From contig NC_049997.1 in assembly GCF_000003815.2 (NCBI RefSeq), forward strand, positions 10,951,423 through 11,004,085: a stretch of 52,663 nt of DNA, read 5' to 3'. The notes under the pieces were generated by a model. It was not told the origin of the DNA, did no database searches, and saw only the letters and a list, made by a program, of their open reading frames with translations. The DNA is from Branchiostoma floridae. Lineage: Eukaryota; Chordata; Leptocardii; Amphioxiformes; Branchiostomatidae. Shown piece after piece: positions 1 to 11,059 of the stretch. Positions within the stretch are counted from its first letter, which is position 1. Each line of letters begins with the position of its first letter. A program made the position numbers and the translations under genes.

Positions 1-1
1 T

Positions 2-70
2 GATCTGTAGTAATTAGAAAATGTTTGTTTTCATCTAATTAAAAAAAATTAATTCTTAATACTACAGATC
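2..70. repeat. Small inverted repeat (hairpin) of 70 bp
   Basis: Bases 2-16 (gatctgtagtaatta) pair imperfectly with 56-70 (ttaatactacagatc) around an A/T-rich centre. It may be a short MITE or the end of a longer element cut by the window edge. Confidence 0.5.
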
Positions 71-424
71 GTTAGTAGATATCAGTTTGCGCAACACTAC
101 GTTTGTAGCTTCCATCATTATGCAACAAAAAACGAAGTTTCAGTACAGTGGTATGTACCAAGGTGCTGTATTTTGTCGTAGAAAAAAATAATATCAGAGG
201 TAATAAAAATGATGACATCATCAACTTGGCCCCCCAAAAATCAGATTTAGAATTCTTTAATGCCCATCTATCAACATTCGTTATGGCTCCATTCTTTCTT
301 AATTCATTAATAAGAAAACGGTAGAAGGTCAAAATGCCAATTTAGCCAACCGAGATACCTTAAAGTGCAAGTCTTTGTCGGTGAATTTACCGATCGAGAC
401 AATGTTACTTGGTGAGAAAGATTA

Positions 425-550
425 GTGGGAACTGAAATCATGTGTAGCTTGCTCATGGTCAATTGATCAACATTTTCTCTATAGTGGCCACCTGACTATT
501 GTGGCCACATTTCTCCAGTCCCTATAGACAGGTTTGACTGTATTGAGCCA
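425..550 (-). repeat. Interspersed repeat with 'gtggccac / gtcaaacctg' motif; second copy at 46815-46915
   Basis: Read on the minus strand, this stretch (tatagagaaaatg, ttgatc, catgatttcagt) matches 46828-46915 on the plus strand closely. Related fragments with agtcaaacctg and gaccacc are at 12893-12960 and 19025-19190. No coding capacity is visible. The rest of 71-1434 shows no gene. Confidence 0.6.
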
Positions 551-1434
551 GTGACCACTACGGATAATGGTACCCAGGCTACTTGCCTGTAGCATGAGGT
601 AAGAGTAGCCATACTTGTCCAGTCTTACATCTTATGGTGAATGGACTGTGTCGTTTTTCAATCTCAACTATAAATAAAATCTTCTATTTCTTTTTACAGT
701 CAAACCGAAAGATAAAGTTTATCTTGGAGTTCCTGTTATATGAGTTAAAAGATATCTATCTGTGTTCTTTGCTGTTTAGTATTGTCTTCCTTGGCTTGTG
801 ACAACTCAATTATGTACCTGCAATGTACACGTATTACCATTTTGTGTTAGTTATTACTAAGCTTTACGTTTTGCCCTTTTGACACAAACGAGGATCCCTT
901 TTCAAGGAACTCTCATGTCTGCCTTAAATTTTGAAGATAGAACTGCTTTGTACCATGATGTTTCTGTTGCTGAAGACATCAATCAACACCCGAAACTCTC
1001 TTTTATCGACACCTTTCTTGTGAAATGGCAACATCTTTTTTTACTTATCTCCACAGCTTGCCAGTTTTTTTGGCATGATACTAAGTCATTGTCTTAACCT
1101 TTTTGAAGTTTTGTGGTGATGACAGCGTATGATAGGTCTGCTCACCGGGGACAAAAGGTTTTATGGGGGGAGGGGGTGGAGGGCATTGAATCGTGATATC
1201 AGCTGTACTAATAACAACAGGTGTTTTCTTTGTAGGTGTACTATCCACGCAAATAAATGAATTAAATGTATGCACTTATCATACATATGTCAAGCCAAAG
1301 AAAAAAATTGGATTCAGATAAAAAATTCAAGCAAAATACAAAAGGATATAATATAATATACCTATGCCACACGACTGATTCTAAGGTTACCCTATAATAT
1401 GACACCATACCTTCACATACAGTAGAAATGGCAG

Positions 1435-1655
1435 TATAGGAGTTTTCTTTGACACAACCACTCACTTCAGCTGATCATGACATTCCAATGCCTGTCAGGC
1501 ATCTTCCCCAGAGCTTCTAACTGGAGTTCTGCTTCTCGCCGCTATATCTAGTCTTGTTTTTTAATCCTATAGAGGCAGAATTCCAGTTAGAAGCTCTGAG
1601 GAAGATGTCTGATAGGCATCTAAGGTGAGTCATTGTGTAAAAGACAACTCCTATA
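1435..1655. repeat. Foldback / MITE-like inverted repeat downstream of the IRF gene
   Basis: The left arm (1435-1538) and right arm (1569-1655) are reverse complements with small differences. Shared blocks include tataggagtt, the gcctgtcaggcatcttcc block and agagcttctaactgga. The left arm has about 14 extra bases. The right end lies about 50 bases from the IRF stop codon, so the IRF 3' UTR probably runs into it. Confidence 0.8.
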
Positions 1656-1705
1656 TCCTACGATCTACCAACCTGTTGAAATTATTTCCGAGAGGAACGG
1701 CAGTG

Positions 1706-4700
1706 TTACGACGTTTGTTGTGAGTTAGGAAAGTGGGCCTTCATGTGCTTAGAGAGTGCCGTTTTGGTTCCTGTCCTGTACCCACACTCCCCGCACATGA
1801 ATGGTTTCTCCCACTGGTGCGCCCGCATGTGGGCGTCGAACTCGGGCACGCTGGCCGTCCTATCCCCGCAAAGCGGGCAAACGTTGATCTTCTGACCGTT
1901 CACCGGGGACGGCTCTTGTCGGACCAACGGTTCCTCGCGAAAGGTGATGATCTCCATTTTCTCCTGTTCGACATGACTGAGCTGTTTTTGGTCCGTGAGC
2001 ACGCAACTGTTGGAGGAACCATCCTGCTTCTCCACTTTGATGCACCTTCCTATCGTGAATCTTACCGTGGGATCCGATGTAATCTGCTGCGTTTCCGTTT
2101 TCACGTCTGATACCTCCATTGGCGTAGCAGTACATACGGGAGTGTCATCCTGTTTTTCAATCCTATCATCTCGCCTTTCTTCTACTCTTGGGGATTTTCT
2201 TGCCAGCAGATCTTGTAGACTCTCTGTTTTTACTTGTATCGGTTCCTTGGACATAGACAAATCTGTTGGAGTGTCCTCTACTGGTACTTTCTCGCTTTTG
2301 GCAAACCTTCCGTCCGTGACGGCCACAGGTTTTGGAGTCAAGTCTACGGGCATGTCAGCTGTGACAGGTCTTGCGTCCATGGGGACTGCCGGGTTCGGTG
2401 AAGGGTCTTCGTGTTTCTTACACTTGTTGGGAGATACGTCCACTATCAGATGTGGTCTTCCTTGAGGGTTTGGTGGTTTGATTTTGAAGAACATTCTCCC
2501 CATGATGGAGGGGGTGGTGGTAGACAACTCTGGCTGGCTGCTGCTTTTGATAAATGTCTGACTAGGTTGTGCTGTCGTTGTGAGAAACGCAACGTTTGCT
2601 GTCGGTTGGCTGTTGTTCTTGATGAGCGGTTGTGCAGTTGTCGTGACAAACGCAACGTTACCTGTGGGTTGGCTGTTGTTCTTAATGAGCGTCTGCTCCG
2701 GTACCTGTTGTGATGTTGTGACAAATGCAAGATTGGCCGTGGGTTGGCTGTTACTTTTAATGTTTAGCATTTGCTCTGGTTGTGCCGCCGTTGTGACAAA
2801 TGCAAGATTGGCTGTCGGTTGGCTGATATTTTTGATGAGTGTTTGTTCCGGTTGTGTTGTTCTACACACAAACCCAGCTGTGTTTGTCGAAGCGTCCTGT
2901 TGTCCTTCGATCTTGATTGTTTTGTTAACTACGTTGATGTTGTCGTCAGGTTCAGGTGTACCTCTCCACCTTGTCACTAATAAATGAGTAATGAAATTTT
3001 TAAAGACAGGAAAATCAACAACATTGGCTCCCAAACAATGAGAGGGACAGAACAAGTATTAAACCCATCCCTTCACTCTGGGACAAAACATTTGCATGTT
3101 GGGACGGACAAAAATTTCACCACATCCATCCAAAAAAATCTGAACTTCAATGCATAAAATTGATGTAAATGTGTTTTGCATCATAAGCTTTAAATGACAC
3201 ACTTTCAAAGGAAAATCAACAACATTGGCTCCAAAACAATCGGAGGGACAGTCAGAATTAGCGCTCATCCTCTCGAAGTAGAAAGAGGGAGATAACCAGT
3301 GTGTGAAAGAATTTGTAAATACTGTACATCTAAAGCAATGGGAGACAAAACACATTTCATTTCCAAATACTCATTCAACGAAACTGAAAGGATCACTCTG
3401 TTTAGAGAAGCCACAAAGACTTATCCCAACTTCCCCATATTGACAGACAAACAGAAAGTCATTTTTATCTTGAAATCGCAGAACCCACAAATTTGAGAAA
3501 AAGTTGGACTTTTCGTCTCCCTCTGCTTCCAAAAAAGAAGTCAAACCCAACCTGTTTAGAAATAGCCAACACTAGTATTAGAGCAGAATATTGTTCATGA
3601 CTGTTCATTGTCACAATGTTTATACCATGTACTTGCAATTAGCCCTCAGGCACAAACTTGCAAATAAACTTCTTATAGTAAAAAATTCAAAACTGGAGAC
3701 AGCCATGGTACAGGCTTGATGACAGTTGCCGTACCTATAGCAACAGTTGTGGAGAAACTTGGAACAATACGCAACATGAAATGATTGTTGGATATTTTGA
3801 TCATTTGATCATTCTTTATCCAATAAGACGTTTTAAAAATGTGGTACCAGCTGAAAGGCAGAAGGGAAGAAGAGGGAGAAACTTGATGACAGTTGCCGTA
3901 CCTATAGCGACAGAAGTGGAGAAACTTGGAACAATACGCAACATGAAATGATTGTTGGATGTTTCGATCATTCTTTCTCCAATAAGACGTTTGAAAAATG
4001 TGGTACCAGTTGAAAGGCAAAAGGGAAGAGGAGGGAGAAACTTCATGACAGTTGCTGTACCTATAGCGACAGCGCGTTGTGTGATCGGCTCCGGAGCACA
4101 AGTACTGGTAGAGTCCGGGCTGGTCAGGATCAGGTGACCTGCCGTGACCAATGGTCTCTTACTGCCTACTCTCTCATCTGGGAACGACATCGAGCAACGA
4201 AAGGTTTGAAAATACAAGATGCAAAACTTGATTCCTAAAAAAACAGTTTTGTTTGTCTGATGGTAGAGGACCATTTCACATCGGAAGACATTTAAAAATC
4301 AGGTGTTATAGTGCAATACCATAAAAATCTGCCAGAGGACAACTAGTCCAGGCGACCGTCATTTTGTTGACATCCATCCACAACTGAATATCATAAAGAT
4401 CTCTTGACATCTTCTTGGGTTATACTATTTCACAAACAAACTTATCCACAAACAGCACCAAAACATATATAACTTTTTTCAGTTGGTGAAAGAATTCATT
4501 TCCACATACTTGTTGTGTATGAAAGGACGGGACCCTCTGTAGTCTCATAACCTTCCAGACTGGTGCCTAACAGTCGCCCAGCTGGCAAAGGTTTCTTTAC
4601 TGTGATTTTCTCATCTGAAAAGCAACATAAGGAGAAAATAAAACATAGATGGCTTCTGAATCATATCATTCTACATATCATTCTTGACTGTGGTTCTTAA

Positions 4701-6286
4701 TTTTCAAATTTTTCTAAATTTTGCATGCTAACAAGTAGGGAAGGATGCACAATGAATGATTAATTCTATTGAAGAGTCACTGAAAGCTGTTTATTCAGAA
4801 TATAATGAATAGTATGATTAAAAAAAGATGTAATACATTGTACGTTATGATCGCATTAAACTAAGCATATCATGAAACCTTTCATAGCAAAATGATTGAA
4901 ATCTACTGTGTTCTTTCAAAGATCTCTTACATTCAGGCTCTCAAAGAATATGACAATCACAAATAAATGAAGTCTACAAAGATGTATCTAAGTCTAAGAA
5001 GGAGTGTGGTTTGAAGGACATCAAAGTACGACTACTATATCATGTACAGGTTTCTCCCCAGAATTTTCTAGTATAGTGGAGGGGCTTGGCAAAAATAACC
5101 TGAACCAATGTGCTGCTCTTTCATGAAAATGGGTTCATTTTGCAATGACAGAGGGTGTCAAATACTACAAGTATAATATTGTAGTGATTTCTTTGTTGTG
5201 AAGTGGCAAAACGACTATTGTTTTGATCATGGCCCATTCACAAGTTTTTGCTGACAATGCCGACTGGAAAAGTGATGCCACTTGGCACAAAAATCTGTGA
5301 ATTTTCATTTATTTTAGCTAAACTAACCAAGAAAATAGGGAAAAATTTCAAAAGTAGTATAGTGGAGCTGGGCTAAGAGTATAGTGGAGGGCCTCCGATA
5401 TTCCATCCTCTGCATGTATGTGATACTCCACCACCCACCTGTCTTGTCTTGGAACACATAGACTTTATAAGGGTTGTGGAAGTCTTCCGGCTGGCTCTCA
5501 TGCTTGACCTCGTGAATCTTGGGGTGCTTGTTCAGCGCGCACCTTAGCCGTGTCTTCCAGACAGCAGGCTCGGGTTTGTCAACATCTTCACGGTACTTCC
5601 CTGTGTACTTGGCCCACTCCTGTCAAAATTAAGGACATGATCACTGAGATTTAGAACTGTCTAGCACAATGTAAAACACATCTCATAGTTGAGCCTCAAG
5701 TCTGCAATATTGAAAGCAGCGGAATAGTGGTAAGGAAAGCATTTCAGAAAAATGCACTGGGTTTTAAACATATATTTCATATTATGTAGGTGTATGTGGA
5801 TTGTTATTAGCTGCATCGACTGTTACCACCTATAAGAAAACATAAAGTATACAAGAAAAAATAGCAATGGTTCCTGAACAATTTTAGTATGATCCATACT
5901 TCCTGAATTCAGAGTGGTGCAGATAAAACTTGTCTGGTGTAGGTTATTTTCAATGTTGCCTGCACCAGTGCAGGTATGCAGAAAAAAGGATTTCAAGCCC
6001 TGTACAGAAACAACCAGGGCTTGAAAAACTGGGTGCACTAATTTACTTCTGTTCACCCAAAAGCCTAGATATTTGTCACTAACAGAAACAAAAATGTTGG
6101 TTTTCTGACCTTGAAGAGGAGTGAGTCCCTGTCCTGGTTGTACTCATGTTTCCCAGCATGCTTCCAGGGAATCTTGAACTTGGTCTTCTCCTCGTTCAGC
6201 CAGTCCAGGCCAGGGATGGCGCCGCTGTCAATCATGGTGATGAGCCACGGGCGCAGCCGCTCGCGGGAGTTTTCCGCCATGGGCAT
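1706..6286 (-). CDS. IRF-family transcription factor with two C-terminal C2H2 zinc fingers (five coding exons)
   Basis: Exons, in transcript order: 6286-6110, 5619-5439, 4614-4510, 4177-4061 and 2976-1706. Phases 0, 1, 1, 1 match and the total is 1851 nt, giving 616 residues. Residues 1-119 form an IRF DNA-binding domain. Tryptophans 14, 29, 41, 61 and 80 have the same spacing as the IRF1 pentad, and the recognition helix keeps Arg85, Cys86 and Asn89. The rest lacks a recognisable IAD. Exons 3 and 4 start alike (DEK/NER...KPL) and may be an old exon duplication. Exon 5 carries four QPTANxAFxTT-type repeats (about 246-327), PVDLT (403-407) and PTDLS (430-434) motifs of CtBP type, several psi-K-x-E SUMO-type sites, and two C2H2 fingers (Cys560-His580, Cys588-His608). 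The start at Met1 matches IRF1-type N-termini; an acceptor lies just upstream at about 6290, so a 5' exon exists. Nuclear DNA binding is expected. The IRF identity is very likely; joining of the last exon rests on phase and splice sites. Confidence 0.85.
2991..3255. repeat. Local duplication of a roughly 50 bp motif in IRF intron 4
   Basis: A stretch around 3009-3050 (ggaaaatcaacaacattggc and following) reappears at about 3210-3252 with few differences. Both lie in the intron just upstream of the last IRF exon. The first copy is open in the exon frame only by chance: no ATG opens it. Confidence 0.7.
3715..4075 (-). repeat. 159-167 bp tandem repeat overlapping the exon 4 donor of the IRF gene
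   Basis: Two full copies and a third partial copy share the string gacagttgcc-gtacctatagc, beginning near 3718, 3885 and 4044. Each copy contains the last bases of IRF exon 4 and its splice donor (GCTATAG|gtac). The first and second donors (after 4061 and after 3902) are 159 nt apart with no stop between them, so use of the second donor would add 53 residues in frame. The third copy is out of frame. Confidence 0.8.
5051..5412 (+). mobile_element. MITE copy 1 of a ttctcccc-ended family, in an IRF intron
   Basis: A segment of about 360 bp from tttctccccag to tccatcctctg is nearly identical to 16622-17002. The better preserved copy has ends ttctccccag... and ...ctctggggagaa, which are inverted repeats. 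It has no open frame. Here the right end is truncated at tctgcatg, and the element lies about 30 bases from the donor of IRF exon 2. Confidence 0.8.
5935..6060. repeat. Fragments of the 'gggtgcacc' inverted-repeat element
   Basis: Contains tttcaagccctgt, cagggcttgaaaaactgggt and gtgcaccag-like words that also occur at the ends of the element at 7128-7467. It is probably a rearranged relative. It lies in the first IRF coding intron. Confidence 0.45.
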
Positions 6287-6598
6287 CGCCTGGGTGTGTT
6301 TGTTCTGTGGACATGGAGGGCATTTCAAGGTCAAGAGTACACGGTCATGACAAAAAAAAAGGAAAATAAACAATAGGATCTGCAAACTTGAAGGGTGCTT
6401 CAAGGTCAAGAGTACAAGGTCGTGACAGAAAAGACTGAGGAAAAATAAACATTTTGCGTACTAGGCAAAGAACTAGCTATGGGCATTGCCTGGGCGTGTT
6501 TGAACATAGGGGGCGTTTCAAGGTCAAGAGTTTAGGGTTATGACCTTGTCATGCTGCAGTTTGTGAACATTAGATTTCTGCTACCAACTACCAACTAC

Positions 6599-6783
6599 AT
6601 ACTGTACTTCCTGATTTAAAAAAAAAGTACTTTTATGTTCACGGTTTTCACACTGACAACTGTAACATGAACAAATTTACTGATAACAAATGAATCGCTA
6701 ACATTTTTACAGGAACATTTAGTTCAGAGTAGATTTTCTCAGACCATGAAAGTTTGGTACTGTAAAAGTGAATGACAGTATTG
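6599..6783 (+). mobile_element. MITE with TACTGTAA-type ends (copy 1)
   Basis: Ends atactgta / tacagtat flank a 185 bp A/T-rich body with ttcacggttttcac and ctcagaccatgaaagtttgg. The reverse complement of 26626-26840 matches it along most of its length. Non-coding. Confidence 0.7.
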
Positions 6784-7037
6784 CTCAAGTTGGACTTTTG
6801 GAAGGCCACATAAAAACCATGTCCTTGGTTACTCCGATCATTTTGTTTGCTTTCAAACTTTTCCCAGATGGTTATGGATTCAGCAGCAGTTGTGTGTCTG
6901 TCTGTGTGCGTCTGTGAACATGATAACATGAGAAGGCCTGGATGTCTTGAAACATGGTATGTGGGTTGGTCTTAAGGATACCTCAAAATCAATACATTTT
7001 ATTCCCATAGCAGCTTGCTGTTTTTCTATTCATTTAG

Positions 7038-7557
7038 TATAGTCAAACCTGACAAAGTAACCAACTGGCGAAGGTCATTACCACCTCAAGTCAAGGATCT
7101 GATCATGAAACAGTCCCAATGTCATGCAGGGCTCGAAATACTGGGTGCATGTGCACCCAAAATTGGAGCTGTGCACCCAATTATTTTTTGTGGGTGCACA
7201 GGGTGCACCCTAATATTTTCTTACGTTTATGTATGTAAAGATATCAAAGTATACTAGTATACATCATATTCTTGACATCTAAGTGTTAGAAAGATAATAA
7301 AAATGTCTGTCATGGTACATGTTTAAGAATTTGACAATTTGTAACTAAGTTTTATTATTAGGTTATTATTTGAATTTAAGTGGTGCACCCAAAAACTTTT
7401 TGGTGCATCCAATTTTTCAAGCTGGGTGCACCAGTGCACCTAATCCCAAAAATGAATTTTGAGCCCTGAATATAGTCAAACCTGGCCAAGTAACCAACTG
7501 GCGAAGGTAATTACCACCTCAGGTCAAGGATCTGATCATGATCAGTCCCAAAGTCAT
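7038..7557. mobile_element. Inverted-repeat element (7128-7467) between 85 bp direct repeats
   Basis: The inner element begins agggctcgaaat...gggtgcatgtgcaccc and ends gggtgcaccagtgcacc...gagccct, so its ends are inverted repeats. It is flanked by two copies of an 85-bp sequence (7038-7125 and 7472-7557) sharing tagtcaaacct and aaccaactggcgaagg. The flank duplication is far too long for a target-site duplication, so this may be a composite or a duplication after insertion. Confidence 0.65.
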
Positions 7558-7567
7558 GTGTTCTTAC

Positions 7568-8148
7568 CTGTACATTATCCTTGGTATCCTTGGCCCTACA
7601 GGCAGTGGACAGGTCTAGCAGTGCCTCTGCTGCTGTGGACCTCTGAAATATCAAAGTACATGGACAAAAATCATAGTCTGAAACTCTGAATACCATATTA
7701 CAAAATGGCCTACTTAGGCGTGCTCCCAGTTACATCCCTAAAAGATAGTAGTGAACAAATAATAGTGGACAACCTCACAGCAATTGTACACACTCAAGGC
7801 ACTTCAGAAAAGACGCCGTAGCTACATATATGTGTACCGTATAGTTCCCGAACTAGGTTTTTTTTTTCCAAATGTCAAACCAACAGCAAACTTGTAACAA
7901 TATGGAAAACATTCTTTTCCCTCTTGCTGCAAAATACCTGGACCTTATCCTCTGGACCTAAAACAAATTTTCTGTACTGGTACCCACCCTTACACTATAC
8001 ATTTTGTGAATATATATTTCACACCTGCTCATGCTCTGGTCTCTCCATTCTAGGATATGTTTTGTAGCTGATGGCAGCGTGTTGTCTTCTTGTCTCTGTT
8101 CAGGGTAACACATCCATACTTGCTGGCAATCAGCATCACCCACCTCTC
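7568..8148 (-). other. Candidate 5' exons of the IRF gene (8148-8025 and 7640-7568)
   Basis: Two exon-like segments lie upstream of the IRF start on the same strand. The first (8148-8025) follows a tttcag acceptor and ends at CAG|gtgtga. The second ends at ACAG|gtaaga (7568). If the second starts at 7640 (acceptor cagag), both read open and end in phase 0, matching the acceptor before the IRF exon. That would add an N-terminal extension starting at an in-frame ATG at 8113 (MCYPEQRQEDN...). If the stronger acceptor at 7643 is used, the frame breaks. They could equally be 5' UTR exons or belong to another transcript. Confidence 0.35.
7956..7994 (+). repeat. Truncated end of the 'ggtacccaccc' MITE family
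   Basis: Matches the right end of the element at 19536-19968 (aattttctgtac-ggtacccaccc). Another short piece is at 17608-17634. No other features support a longer element here. Confidence 0.55.
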
Positions 8149-8159
8149 CTGAAACACAA

Positions 8160-10990
8160 GATACTTAAGTACATGTAACATATAAAGTGACCTGGAAAGA
8201 GTTTAGCTCAAATAAAGTCAATATAAACATCTACTGTACTATCCACTGGTTGTGACAGAGAAGACAGATGCTACCATGTTTATGTACAGTAAACAGGTTC
8301 ACTGTACCAGTGAAATCTCCCTAGCTCTTTTCTACAAGCACAATGATTGAATGAACAGTGGAGCATGGCTTACTTTCTGTCATAAGGACTGCAACCCTTT
8401 CCAGTAGTACAGTGTGAGTAACACAGTGGGGATTCGAATGCACAACTTTTTGATCCAGAGGTAGGCCCACTATCCACTGAACATCTTAGTACCGTACATA
8501 TTTTAAAACACTAGTGTTTTTTTTTTTTAATATTGCTGTGTACTGATCATCTGATGGTTATGTACTCCTTACTTATGGTTGGTGCAGAAACTATTTCAGC
8601 ATATGAGTACAGTAAATGTAAATTTTGTCATCCATTAATTTTGTAAAGAAACTGACTTTTAGCTTTTTCAGTCTCACTGTAAATATCCAAACATACACAT
8701 TGAACAAATTTGTCCAGTTACCTAAGTTATTTCACAGTATACTTAACGGTGCACACCCAAGTTCTTCAGGTAGTGCGCGACAAAGAAGTGACGAAAGGCT
8801 TCCGAGGGTCTATGTTTGAGATGAGATTTCTCACTATTTCCTGCGAAATGACATTAAACGGTTACATGGCTGAAAAGCGTAGGAAATGGTGTGTTTTGGG
8901 TGCAAATTATGTTTTGGTCCGCGCCTTACTTCCGGGATATTCCTACGTCTGAATGTAAACAGGCCCGTGACCTAGATTGACCCCTGAAGCACTGTGTTAA
9001 GACAAGTTGCAATGCCGAGCGTCTAGGATGATTAAAAAAACTGTAGTACTACTAGAATTTTCTTCATAATTGGCTGGATTACTCTTTAGACTTTCCTCTT
9101 TCTGGCAGTATCAATCGTGCTTGCCGGAAAAATCTTCTTCATCTGCTTTATCCAATGCGAAAATGCCCGATTTTGTGCATCATTTTTGACATGAAAATGA
9201 TGGTTTTCCCTATAATTTTTCAAAATTAGAGAAGTTGAAGGATCGGAACTCAGTTGGTCTTGTAGCTGAAGGAATATGCTCTCACCCCATCACCAGTTAT
9301 TTTGCTTCAGGATAATTCCCTGGAAGAGATGGTCGCTAGACTTGAGGGTGTGCCGCCTCCATTTGATGTGTTCCCCCTTATAGTAGTCATAACTTTTCTT
9401 TTCATTATAGTTTTATCTTTTTTTCAGGAACACAATTGATAGCTTCATATTATCACCTTTTTCATTATTTGCTAACCTTTTTCACAAGAGTTTTTTTTAT
9501 ATTATTACAATCAAAATCAATGTTTACAGCAATGGGTAGTAGACATAGATTTGGAAACAAACAATGGCCAGAAATTAGTTTGTTCTTGAAGCAGTGATTA
9601 AAAATAAGGTTAAAGATTAGATAAGAAATGTGATACTTGGAAGCCAACATTTACAATTATAAAACAGAAAAAAAATTCAATCTAATTAAACAGGATTTAT
9701 TAAGCTAAATTGATTAATATTTTACATACTGAAAAGGTGTCAACAAAAGAAAGTAATGTATCCAAACCTAAATATTTCTAATCCTTCACATTTACATGTG
9801 TGTGAAATTTTCTTCATATTATTTGAAACACATATTCTCAAGAACTTTTGCCCACTTCCTGTCCCAATACACTATTAGTATAAACAAAAGGAAAACTTGG
9901 GAATATGATAGCAGTTTTAGGGTGGCAAATATGAAATTCTTGGCATCAAAAAATCTAGCCTTGGCATATTGAAAATTGCGAATAAGCGCTCCCCCCAAAA
10001 ATTAACGCTGCCGCCCCTAGAACTAGTAGAACTTGTAGTAGACGGCTGTGAAGAAGGCTAGAGAAGTCTTAAAGTTGATTTCTTGGCACAGAGTATCATA
10101 AAGATTGTAACTTATAAAGGCTTAGAGTTCATTTACACAGCAATCATGAACAAATAATCTTAGTGCTTAGCTGGGCTTCTCAGAAATACCTGTGTGACTG
10201 GTTTGAACAAACACAACTTATCATAATTTATACCTTGTATAGCTTGATTAACGATGATCACATAGACTATTCTACTCAGTTAGATGCCTCTTGCTAAATT
10301 GTCTGACTAAATGAAATGACTTTTTATGAGCTATGTTCTATTCTCAAGACTTATTACACAGGAAAAGGAGTCAACAGATATCTTTTTTTCCAACATTAGG
10401 TTAAATTATGTTGAATGGTTAACTCACAGTATCTTTTTTTCTTATCGGGCGTTTGCAACAGTTCTAAGGGACATTTTTCTCTTCTTCTGATAGGGTTATA
10501 GACTATATTAAACGTGTTCCCTTCTGGGGTGCTCTTTCTGCCCGCAAATAATTTTTTACTTTATCACTTGTAGTTACTGATTTCGACTAGTGATAGTTTT
10601 ACTTTTGCCAAAATATCACAGAAAAAGTCCTAGATCCTTCCTGCCACCAACTTCTCTGTTTCACAAAAAATATTATTGAGTTTTTATGCAACTGTCCGTG
10701 TTATACGGAATACGAAAGGAACATATTTTTTGACTTCCAAGAAAACGGGAAATCCGAGAACGTTGCCCCTCTCCCAACCCGCCCTCAAACAAGTTTTACG
10801 TCACAAGCTTTTTACTTGTTTGAAAAATCTTCGCAAAAAGCAGCGTCTTTCTCATAAACTAAGACTCTACACTTACCTTTTCTGCGCCACTGTGGTTTTA
10901 GAATCACGATTACGTTCCTTTCGTGGCTAAACACGAGTAATTTTCACAGTTTCGGGAAGTCAAAATACGAAACGAAACTCCCACCTAGAA
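8160..10990. other. Non-coding stretch with promoter-like patch near 8930
   Basis: No convincing exon is seen on either strand. A tRNA-like remnant (B-box-type cattcgaatcc on the minus strand) lies near 8400-8480. At about 8925-8940 the minus strand reads ccggaagtaagg, an ETS/GABP-type site, in a locally CpG-richer patch that could hold the IRF gene start; this is inference. Confidence 0.35.
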
Positions 10991-10997
10991 AACCAAC

Positions 10998-11051
10998 ATG
11001 GCGGACAAATCTGGACCAACGCGGAGGGGTGAAAGGTCAGAGTTAAAAGGT
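10998..11051 (+). CDS. Possible first coding exon, MADKSGPTRRGERSELK
   Basis: The segment accaacATGGCGGAC combines a good start context with a YY1-type AANATGGCGG motif, as in many housekeeping promoters. It reads 17 codons plus one base, then reaches AAAAG|gtagct, a plausible donor. I cannot find the next plus-strand exon, so the gene is unidentified. A GAAACGAAACT motif at about 10968, containing the IRF core AANNGAAA, lies just upstream. It could also be part of a minus-strand promoter. Confidence 0.3.
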
Positions 11052-11059
11052 AGCTTTTC

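Noticed and set aside
1733-2987. Several plus-strand open frames of 100-156 codons
   Set aside because: They are antisense shadows of the IRF-ZF last exon. The minus-strand frame has C2H2 fingers, conserved peptide repeats and splice continuity.
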